Shown: in pieces, positions 1-5,642 of the stretch
Layout of the letters: each line of letters starts with the position of its first letter
Numbering within the stretch: the stretch's first letter is position 1
Source: an uncultured Muribaculaceae bacterium
Lineage (GTDB): Bacteria > Bacteroidota > Bacteroidia > Bacteroidales > Muribaculaceae
Direction of reading: 5' to 3'
Assembly: GCA_910586175.1 (NCBI GenBank)
Contig: CAJUIJ010000161.1
Span: 1 to 5,642, forward strand
Length of the DNA stretch: 5,642 nucleotides
Notes under the pieces: generated by a model
Told to the model about the DNA's origin: nothing
The model's database searches: none
Seen by the model: the letters and a program-made list of their open reading frames with translations, nothing else
Translations under genes and position numbers: made by a program

Positions 1-69
1 TCAACCAAAATTAAATCACATTAAAATGCACATATACTTTGTGCGCGACCTATAATTATCACACCATAT

Positions 70-1032
70 ATGGGATTTAAAGATTTTTTCACAAGAAAGA
101 AAAAAGAGACACTCGACAATGGTCTTCAGAAGACCAAGGAGGGAGTATGGAGCAAGATATCGCACGCCATTGCCGGAAAGAGCAAAGTGGACGATGAGGT
201 GCTCGACAATCTTGAGGAGGCCTTCATAACCAGCGACGTGGGCACTGACACCACGCTTGAGATAATCGAGAGGCTCCAGAACCGAGTGTCGCGCGATAAG
301 TATGTGGGCAGTGAGGAGCTGCGAGGCATGCTTGTGGAGGAAATCAGCGACATGCTCGAGAAGCCTACCAATGAATACCAACTCGGAGACTTCGAGGTGA
401 AGAAGACGGGCGAACCTTATGTGATTATGGTGGTAGGTGTGAATGGCGTAGGCAAAACCACCACCATCGGCAAGCTTGCATATCAATATAAGGCCGCAGG
501 TAACAAGGTGGTGCTCGGTGCAGCCGACACATTCCGCGCAGCGGCCATAGAGCAGCTCGACATCTGGGGAGAGCGCGTAGGAGTGCCGGTAGTGAAGCAG
601 AAGATGGGCAGTGACCCTGCTGCCGTGGCTTTCGACACATTGCAATCGGCCAAAGCTCAAGGAGCAGACGTGGTGATAATCGACACAGCAGGACGCTTGC
701 ACAACAAGGTGGGCCTGATGAACGAACTCACCAAGATCAAAAACGTGATGAAGCGAGTGGTGCCGGATGCGCCGCAAGAGATTTTGCTCGTGCTCGATGG
801 TTCTACGGGCCAAAACGCATTTGAGCAAGCAAAGCAATTTGTTGCCGCCACAGAGGTCAACAACCTCGCTATCACCAAACTCGACGGCACATCGAAAGGA
901 GGCGTGGTGATCGGCATAAGCGACCAATTCAAGATACCTGTAAAGTATATCGGACTCGGAGAGGGTAAGGAAGATTTGCAGATATTCCACCCGTCGGAGT
1001 TTGTCAGGTCACTGTTCGGCTCGGCAATCTAA
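70..1032 (+). CDS. ftsY: FtsY, signal recognition particle receptor GTPase
   Basis: FtsY is the membrane-associated receptor for the signal recognition particle. Its GTPase pairs with that of Ffh to hand ribosome-nascent chain complexes to the Sec translocon. The 320-residue protein shows the complete NG domain. A helical N domain spans about 20-100. The P-loop GVNGVGKT is at 123-130, DTFRAAA at 153-159, DTAGR at 205-209 and the guanine-specificity motif TKLD at 269-272. The closing GLGEGKEDL segment is near 296-304. The long acidic A domain of E. coli FtsY is absent; instead the protein opens with a short basic, aromatic stretch (MGFKDFFTRKKK) suited to be a membrane-binding amphipathic helix, as in other short FtsY proteins. 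ATG 70 is the first start codon after an in-frame stop at 22-24. There is no clear Shine-Dalgarno, which is normal for Bacteroidota. rimO follows 37 bp downstream. Family assignment is very secure. Confidence 0.98.
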   Translation: MGFKDFFTRKKKETLDNGLQKTKEGVWSKISHAIAGKSKVDDEVLDNLEEAFITSDVGTDTTLEIIERLQNRVSRDKYVGSEELRGMLVEEISDMLEKPTNEYQLGDFEVKKTGEPYVIMVVGVNGVGKTTTIGKLAYQYKAAGNKVVLGAADTFRAAAIEQLDIWGERVGVPVVKQKMGSDPAAVAFDTLQSAKAQGADVVIIDTAGRLHNKVGLMNELTKIKNVMKRVVPDAPQEILLVLDGSTGQNAFEQAKQFVAATEVNNLAITKLDGTSKGGVVIGISDQFKIPVKYIGLGEGKEDLQIFHPSEFVRSLFGSAI

Positions 1033-1069
1033 GGCGACCAGATAGAATTATTTCAACGTTCGCGGAACA

Positions 1070-2368
1070 ATGAAAAAAGGACATGTAGACATAATCTCGA
1101 TGGGATGCTCTAAAAACTTAATTGACTCAGAGCGTCTAATCAGGAGGCTTACAGCCAAGGGCTACACGGTAAGCCACAATCCTGAACATCCGGAGGGTGA
1201 ATATGTGATGGTCAACACCTGCGGCTTCATTAATGATGCAAAAGAGGAGTCGATCAATATGCTTCTCGAATTAATATCGCTCAAGGAGGAGGGTACCATA
1301 GGCTCAATCGCAGCTATGGGATGCCTCACGGGGCGTTATTTCAACGACTTGCGTGCCGAGATTCCTGAAGTTGACCGAATGTATGGTAAGTTTGACTGGG
1401 AGAAGTTTGCCGACGAATTGCCCGACCTTAAGGAAAATGAACGTCCGCGCACATGGGAACGAGAGCTTACCACTCCCCCACACTCCACATATCTTAAAAT
1501 ATCGGAGGGTTGCAACCGCATGTGTGCGTTTTGCGCCATTCCTCTCATCACCGGTCGCCACAAATCGCGTCAGGAAGATGAGATAATCGAAGAGGTTAAG
1601 GAGCTTGTAGCTAAAGGGGTAAAGGAGTTTAATGTCATTGCCCAGGACCTTTCGAGTTACGGACTTGACCTATATGGTGAGCACCGGCTTGCACAGCTCA
1701 TAGACAAGATGGCCGATATACCCGGTGTGGAATGGATCAGGCTCCACTATGCATATCCTGCGGACTTCCCTATGGAAATTCTCGATGTCATGGCTCGACG
1801 TCCGAATGTATGCAAATATCTCGACATAGCGTTGCAGCACATCTCAGACAATCAGCTCAGCCTGATGAAACGACATATCAACAAGGCTGAGACGATTGAA
1901 CTCATCAATTCAATACGCAACAAGGTGCCGGGTATATGTCTGCGCACTACCTTGATGGTTGGATTTCCGGGTGAGACCGATGAAGACTTTGAGGAGCTTC
2001 TTGAATTTGTCGCATCCCAAAAGTTTGACCGTATGGGCGCGTTTGCCTATTCGGAAGAGGATGACACATATGCAGCGCGGCACTATGAAGACAATGTGCC
2101 TGACGAGATGAAACAGGAAAGACTCGACAAGCTCATGGAGCTTCAGCAAGAAATCTCCGAGGAGAACAATGCCCGGCAGGTCGGCAAGCATGTAAGGCTG
2201 CTTGTGGATGAATATGAGGGTGATACAGCTATATGCCGCTCGGAGCAGGACTCGCCTGAGGTAGACTTGACATATCGCGTGGAGGGCTGCAATGCCCCGA
2301 TAGGTGAGTTTATCGAAGCTGAGGTGACCGAAGCATTCCCATTCGACTTCACAGCACGTCTTCTCTAA
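1070..2368 (+). CDS. rimO: RimO, ribosomal protein S12 methylthiotransferase
   Basis: RimO is a radical-SAM enzyme that adds a methylthio group to the conserved aspartate of ribosomal protein S12 (Asp89 in E. coli numbering), using two 4Fe-4S clusters. The 432 residues show the three-domain plan. An N-terminal UPF0004/MTTase domain carries cluster-ligand cysteines C13 (SMGCSKNLIDSE), C51 (NTCGF) and C85 (MGCLTG). The radical-SAM core has the CxxxCxxC motif at C148, C152 and C155. A C-terminal TRAM-type domain spans about 370-432. The MGCSKNLIDSE signature and the C-terminal QDSPEVD stretch favour RimO over its tRNA-modifying relatives MiaB and MtaB. Length is normal for the family and all six cluster cysteines are present. 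It lies 37 bp after ftsY with no terminator between, so co-transcription is likely. Its stop codon lies within the outermost, decayed copy of an 18-bp tandem repeat that continues downstream. Confidence 0.96.
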   Translation: MKKGHVDIISMGCSKNLIDSERLIRRLTAKGYTVSHNPEHPEGEYVMVNTCGFINDAKEESINMLLELISLKEEGTIGSIAAMGCLTGRYFNDLRAEIPEVDRMYGKFDWEKFADELPDLKENERPRTWERELTTPPHSTYLKISEGCNRMCAFCAIPLITGRHKSRQEDEIIEEVKELVAKGVKEFNVIAQDLSSYGLDLYGEHRLAQLIDKMADIPGVEWIRLHYAYPADFPMEILDVMARRPNVCKYLDIALQHISDNQLSLMKRHINKAETIELINSIRNKVPGICLRTTLMVGFPGETDEDFEELLEFVASQKFDRMGAFAYSEEDDTYAARHYEDNVPDEMKQERLDKLMELQQEISEENNARQVGKHVRLLVDEYEGDTAICRSEQDSPEVDLTYRVEGCNAPIGEFIEAEVTEAFPFDFTARLL

Positions 2369-2372
2369 TACA

Positions 2373-2426
2373 TTCAGTATCACCAATATACTCAGCATCA
2401 CTAATATACTTAGCATCACCAATAGA
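2373..2426 (+). repeat. 18-bp tandem repeat, three copies, after rimO
   Basis: Three adjacent 18-bp units occupy 2373-2390 (TTCAGTATCACCAATATA), 2391-2408 (CTCAGCATCACTAATATA) and 2409-2426 (CTTAGCATCACCAATAGA). Neighbouring units agree at about 14 of 18 positions. A degenerate fourth unit, 2355-2372, agrees with unit two at 12 of 18 positions and covers the last rimO codons and its TAA stop (2366-2368). The array therefore probably arose by repeated duplication of the rimO 3' end. Unit two keeps an in-phase TAA at 2402-2404, while units one and three read CAA at that place. The array is not palindromic and has no spacers, so it is not a terminator or a CRISPR. No function can be read from it. 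Confidence 0.85.
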
Positions 2427-2452
2427 AACCTGCTGCAAAGTTACTCTCAACA

Positions 2453-3433
2453 ATGGTAAACAGATTTGCATATCGACTGCCATACGACAGTGTGGTGCAT
2501 CGGGGAGGATCATCCTCACTGGTGCAGGGAATCGGTGCGGAGGGTTTTGTGGTGGCTCCATTTGATGACGCATACTCGGGGTGCTTCACTATACCGACTG
2601 ATGATACGTGTGCCGAAAAGGGCTTTGTGCCTGAGGCCTATAATCTTCCGGCTGAGAGCACTACGCAGCAACAACATGCTGACGGTGTCAACTTGATACT
2701 TGAACGCATTTCGCGCGGGGAGCTTGACAAATGTGTATTGTCGAAAGTTGTGATAAAGAGGCTCGATGTAGACTTGAAGCGCACATTTGACAATCTATGC
2801 GAAGCCCGACCTGACGCATTCGTGTTTTATTTCGATACGCCACAAACGGGTGCATGGATAGGAGCCTCGCCCGAAGTGCTTATGCTCAGGGATGATAACG
2901 AGATTCAATCCATGTCGCTGGCCGGCACGAGAATTGAGGGTTATTCCGGCGAATGGGGGTCTAAGGATATCAATGAACAACGCATTGTGACAGACTTCAT
3001 AGTCGATACGTTCGCAGATGCCGGTTATGATGTAGACACATGCGGACCTATGACACATAAGGCCGGTAATGTGGAACATCTGATGACACGCATCACATCT
3101 CGCCCGCAAGGCAATGTTTCAGACGTGCGACTCTTATATGAGCTGTCGCCGACGCCGGCACTTTGCGGACTTCCGCGTGATGCCGCACGAAAGACACTGC
3201 GAGACGCAGAGACATTCGATAGAGGCTACTACGGGGGCTTCTGCGGCCTTGTCAATGCAGGCGGCACTGAGCTTAAACTCTACGTGAATCTCAGGAGCTG
3301 TTGCATAAAGAATGGCTTATGCTGCACATATGCAGGAGGCGGCATAGTGGCCGGCTCAAAACCGGAGAGTGAATGGGCCGAGACTGAGCGTAAGGCAGAG
3401 ACGATACTCAACAATCTGATTGAAAGCAATTAA
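2453..3433 (+). CDS. menF: Isochorismate synthase (chorismate-binding enzyme family), MenF-like
   Basis: This is a member of the chorismate-utilising family (MenF, EntC, TrpE, PabB), most likely converting chorismate to isochorismate, the first step of menaquinone synthesis. The conserved C-terminal fold is clear. LDKCVLSK at 91-98 holds Lys93, matching the water-activating lysine of isochorismate synthases. GASPE at 137-141 holds the probable general acid Glu141. Also present are SLAGTR at 155-160, the LSPTPALCGLP block at 231-241, YYGGFCG near 259-265, AGGGIVAGS at 294-302 and the probable magnesium-binding EWAETERK near 307-314. At 326 residues it is shorter than E. coli MenF (431), the difference lying in the N-terminal region. 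ATG 2453 is the only plausible start, since an in-frame TAG lies at 2423-2425 with no ATG between. No menD or other men gene adjoins it. EntC-type or salicylate synthase activity cannot be strictly excluded, so the family is sure and the reaction likely. Confidence 0.85.
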   Translation: MVNRFAYRLPYDSVVHRGGSSSLVQGIGAEGFVVAPFDDAYSGCFTIPTDDTCAEKGFVPEAYNLPAESTTQQQHADGVNLILERISRGELDKCVLSKVVIKRLDVDLKRTFDNLCEARPDAFVFYFDTPQTGAWIGASPEVLMLRDDNEIQSMSLAGTRIEGYSGEWGSKDINEQRIVTDFIVDTFADAGYDVDTCGPMTHKAGNVEHLMTRITSRPQGNVSDVRLLYELSPTPALCGLPRDAARKTLRDAETFDRGYYGGFCGLVNAGGTELKLYVNLRSCCIKNGLCCTYAGGGIVAGSKPESEWAETERKAETILNNLIESN

Positions 3434-3491
3434 CATAACACATAGTATACAACCTAAAATCTCAAAAACAACCTTATAAAAACACGACAAC

Positions 3492-5537
3492 ATGAGAAAA
3501 GCAAGAATCACAGCGATCATGTGTCTGGCAGCCGGATTTGTAATGACACCGGCTATCGCCCAGAACCGGACCAAGAGCCTTGACGTGAAAGGTCTCGACC
3601 AGACCATATCGCCCAAGCAGGATTTCTACCACCATGTAAACAGCAAATGGCAGAAAGAGCATCCGCTCACAGCCGAGTATTCACGTTACGGTCAGTTCAA
3701 TATACTGAACGACTCGAGCGAGAACCGTGTGCAGCGCATAGTGATGGGCCTTGCGGCCACTAATCCTGCCAAGGGTACTGATGCCTTTAAGATTGCAACT
3801 ATTTATGAGCAGGGCATGGATTCTGTGCGCCGCAATCGCGAGGGTGCAGCTCCAATCCAGAAGAAACTCGCCAAGATAGAGAATGCAAAGGCTAATGAGA
3901 TGACTGATCTTTACCGCTGGATGCAGCGTTACGAGGCATCTCCGCTTATGAGCGTAGGTCCGATGGAAGATCTCGCCGACAGCCACGTGTATGCGATGTA
4001 TGTGGGTGGAGGCGGCCTTGGCTTGGGCGACCGCGATTATTATCTGATGAAAGATAAGCGTCACAAAGAGGTGCTCAATGCCTACGTGAAGCTGATTGAA
4101 ACTGAAATGGGTCTCGCAGGCTACAGCAAGAAGGATGCAAAGCGCATTGCCAAGAATGTGGTGAAAATCGAGACAGAACTCGCTGACTCAGTGTGGACCA
4201 AGGAGCAGAGTCGCAATATACCGGCGATGTATAACCCCCGCACCATGAGCCAGATTGAGGAGATGTATCCCAACCTGCCTATCCGCGGCATGATTGAGGA
4301 CCTCGGCATAGCTGTGCCTGAAACTGTAATCGTGACCGAGCTTAACACCGTGAAGCAGGCTGACAATATGATGAAGTCGCTCACTGACCGTGAGAAGAAG
4401 GACTTTTATCTTTGGAAAATCGTGGCCGGTGCGTCTCCTTATCTCAGCGATGACTTTGCCAACGCATCGTTTGAGTTCAATAAGGTTATGTCGGGTGTGC
4501 AGCAGCAGCGTCCACGCTGGAAGAAAGCCCTCGCCACTGTGGAAGGTGTAATGGGTGAAGGCATCGGACGTCTCTATGTGGAGCAGTACTTCCCCGAAAG
4601 CTCCAAGCAGTATATGGTAGGCTTGGTTGAGAATCTCCGCAAAGCTCTCGGCAAACATATCATGAACCTGCCCTGGATGACCGATGACACCAAATATGAG
4701 GCTATGAAGAAGCTCAACTCAATCACTGTGAAGATTGGTTATCCTGACCAGTGGAAAGACTATAGCCTGCTCGAGATTGACCCGGCTCTCAGCTATTATG
4801 AGAATATGGACAAGGCTGGCGAATGGGCTGTACAGCGTCAGCTTGAGAAGTGGGGCAAGCCTGTAGACCGCAGCGAATGGGGCATGACTCCTCAGACTAT
4901 CAACGCATATTACAACCCGATGTTCAACGAAATCGTATTCCCTGCCGGCATACTTCAGGCTCCGTTCTACGATCCGGAATCGAGCGATGCAGAGAACTAT
5001 GGTGGTATCGGCGTTGTGATTGGCCATGAACTTACTCACGGATTTGACGACCAAGGCCGCAACTTCGACGCCAACGGCAACATGACCAACTGGTGGACAG
5101 AAGAGGATGCAGCCGCCTTTGCAGATAAGACAAAGGGTCTCGGTGCTCAGTTTGATGAGATAGAGGTGCTTCCGGGCCTTCATGCCAACGGCACATACAC
5201 TATGGGTGAGAATATAGCAGACCAGGGTGGTCTCCGTGTGGCTTACACCGCATTCCTTGATTCACAGAAGAAGAAAGGTGTGGATGTGGAAAGCGAAAGT
5301 GCAAAGATCGAGGGTCTCACTCCGGCACAGGTGTTCTATATGAACTTCGCCAACCTCTGGGCAAATAATATCCGCGATGAGGAAATCAGAAACCTGACTA
5401 CAGCAGATCCCCACTCGCTTGGCGTGAACCGTGTTAACGTGTCGCTCCGTAATATCGAGCCATTCATGAAGGCATTCGGCATTCAGCAAGGTGATGCAAT
5501 GTACCGTCCGGCTGAAGAGATGGTGATTATCTGGTAA
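3492..5537 (+). CDS. pepO: Secreted M13 (neprilysin/PepO) family zinc endopeptidase
   Basis: This is an M13 metallopeptidase, a family that cleaves oligopeptides, often before hydrophobic residues. Residues 1-23 form a Sec signal peptide: basic MRKAR, a hydrophobic core, and a likely signal peptidase I site after AIA (A23). The mature enzyme should therefore act in the periplasm or outside the cell. The M13 N-terminal domain (about 40-420) begins with DFYHHVNSKW. The catalytic domain has the substrate-binding NAYYNP at 471-476, NEIVFPAGILQ at 479-489, the zinc motif HELTH at 512-516 (ligands H512 and H516, catalytic E513), and GENIADQGG at 572-580 with third zinc ligand E573. DPHS near 639-642 supplies H641, the expected transition-state histidine. 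The protein ends in Ile-Trp, matching the conserved C-terminal tryptophan. At 681 residues it is full length and all active-site residues are present. A 58-bp AT-rich gap separates it from the menF-like gene, and a strong terminator follows. The natural substrate is unknown. Confidence 0.95.
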   Translation: MRKARITAIMCLAAGFVMTPAIAQNRTKSLDVKGLDQTISPKQDFYHHVNSKWQKEHPLTAEYSRYGQFNILNDSSENRVQRIVMGLAATNPAKGTDAFKIATIYEQGMDSVRRNREGAAPIQKKLAKIENAKANEMTDLYRWMQRYEASPLMSVGPMEDLADSHVYAMYVGGGGLGLGDRDYYLMKDKRHKEVLNAYVKLIETEMGLAGYSKKDAKRIAKNVVKIETELADSVWTKEQSRNIPAMYNPRTMSQIEEMYPNLPIRGMIEDLGIAVPETVIVTELNTVKQADNMMKSLTDREKKDFYLWKIVAGASPYLSDDFANASFEFNKVMSGVQQQRPRWKKALATVEGVMGEGIGRLYVEQYFPESSKQYMVGLVENLRKALGKHIMNLPWMTDDTKYEAMKKLNSITVKIGYPDQWKDYSLLEIDPALSYYENMDKAGEWAVQRQLEKWGKPVDRSEWGMTPQTINAYYNPMFNEIVFPAGILQAPFYDPESSDAENYGGIGVVIGHELTHGFDDQGRNFDANGNMTNWWTEEDAAAFADKTKGLGAQFDEIEVLPGLHANGTYTMGENIADQGGLRVAYTAFLDSQKKKGVDVESESAKIEGLTPAQVFYMNFANLWANNIRDEEIRNLTTADPHSLGVNRVNVSLRNIEPFMKAFGIQQGDAMYRPAEEMVIIW

Positions 5538-5560
5538 TTATAATTTAAGATTTAGTATTT

Positions 5561-5603
5561 TTGGGGTCGTGCTCGCTTCGCGTAGCACGACCCCAATGTT
5601 TTT
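5561..5603 (+). terminator. Strong intrinsic terminator after the M13 peptidase gene
   Basis: A perfect 13-bp inverted repeat pairs 5561-5573 (TTGGGGTCGTGCT) with 5584-5596 (AGCACGACCCCAA). The 10-base loop region CGCTTCGCGT can itself form three further C-G/G-C pairs if one T is bulged. A T-run follows at 5599-5603 (TGTTTTTA). It starts 23 bp after the pepO stop and is placed to end transcription of that gene, and perhaps of the whole ftsY-to-pepO run because no other hairpin with a T-run is seen between the genes. On the opposite strand the stem would be followed by A-rich sequence, so it should work only in the + direction. Confidence 0.9.
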
Positions 5604-5642
5604 ACGATTGCTAATATTAACAATGGTTAAATAGGTATATAT

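Noticed and set aside
33..41. A TATACTTTG sequence upstream of ftsY as a possible -7 promoter element
   Set aside because: The spacing inside the motif does not fit TAnnTTTG and no TTG is seen at the -33 position. In many Bacteroidota ftsY is transcribed from an upstream ribosomal protein gene, so a promoter here cannot be supported.
26..55. A nine-codon leader peptide (MHIYFVRDL) upstream of ftsY
   Set aside because: It has no ribosome-binding signal, no run of regulatory codons and no attenuator hairpin. A frame this short occurs easily by chance.
16..990. A 324-codon open frame on the minus strand covering nearly all of ftsY
   Set aside because: Its product is rich in His, Leu and Cys with no recognisable domain, as expected for a frame opened by codon bias of the opposite gene. 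ftsY on the + strand has all its GTPase motifs.
1910..2422. A 170-codon minus-strand frame starting in the tandem repeats
   Set aside because: It is antisense to conserved rimO sequence and shows no motif. The repeated Leu-Ser-Ile-Leu-Val start merely reflects the 18-bp period.
2349..2573. A 74-codon minus-strand frame in which the repeats read as six-residue units (GDAKYI, SDAEYI, GDTECI)
   Set aside because: The protein-like pattern follows from an 18-bp period. The rest of the frame is antisense to the start of the menF-like gene, with no recognisable domain or start signal.
2966..2983. EQ instead of EH in the KDINEQRIV segment of the isochorismate synthase, suggesting an inactive enzyme
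   Set aside because: Other key residues (Lys93, Glu141, the C-terminal EWAE) are intact, and as far as I recall Gln at this place occurs in other Bacteroidota MenF proteins. It is probably a lineage trait.
3492..3560. Possible lipoprotein signal with Cys11 in the peptidase N-terminus
   Set aside because: Cys11 lies inside the hydrophobic core after Ile-Met and lacks the small residue before the cysteine required by a lipobox. The AIA site at 21-23 fits signal peptidase I.
5617..5630. Short inverted repeat TTAAC-AATG-GTTAA near the window end
   Set aside because: Five AT-rich base pairs around a four-base spacer arise easily by chance. The ATG inside is followed two codons later by TAG, so it does not start a gene.

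Overview
The window carries four complete genes, all on the + strand, closed by one strong terminator hairpin. It looks like ordinary chromosomal DNA from a Bacteroidales bacterium. The evidence is the ftsY-rimO gene pair, AT-rich leaders without Shine-Dalgarno sequences, the protein sequence style, and a secreted M13 peptidase ending in Ile-Trp. A gut family such as Muribaculaceae is plausible, but this is inferred from the look of the proteins and no database search was possible.

Layout: 1-69 is an AT-rich leader. ftsY (70-1032) encodes the signal recognition particle receptor. rimO (1070-2368) encodes the radical-SAM methylthiotransferase for ribosomal protein S12. Position 2373-2426 holds three 18-bp tandem repeats, with a decayed fourth copy reaching into the end of rimO. 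An isochorismate synthase-type chorismate-utilising enzyme follows at 2453-3433 (menF-like), then a Sec-exported M13 zinc endopeptidase at 3492-5537 (pepO-like). A perfect 13-bp stem hairpin with a T-run lies at 5561-5603. The last 40 bases contain no recognisable gene.

Functionally, ftsY and rimO belong together as translation and protein-targeting housekeeping genes. The menF-like gene points to menaquinone (or possibly another isochorismate product) but has no other men gene beside it. The peptidase acts outside the cytoplasm, probably on peptides in the periplasm. I see no terminator between the genes (gaps of 37, 84 and 58 bp), so one long transcript ending at the hairpin is possible, although internal promoters cannot be excluded.

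I did not find a new multi-gene system here. The most unusual structure is the tandem repeat grown from the rimO stop region, which carries a second in-frame stop codon. The isolated isochorismate synthase and the long terminator palindrome also deserve a brief check.
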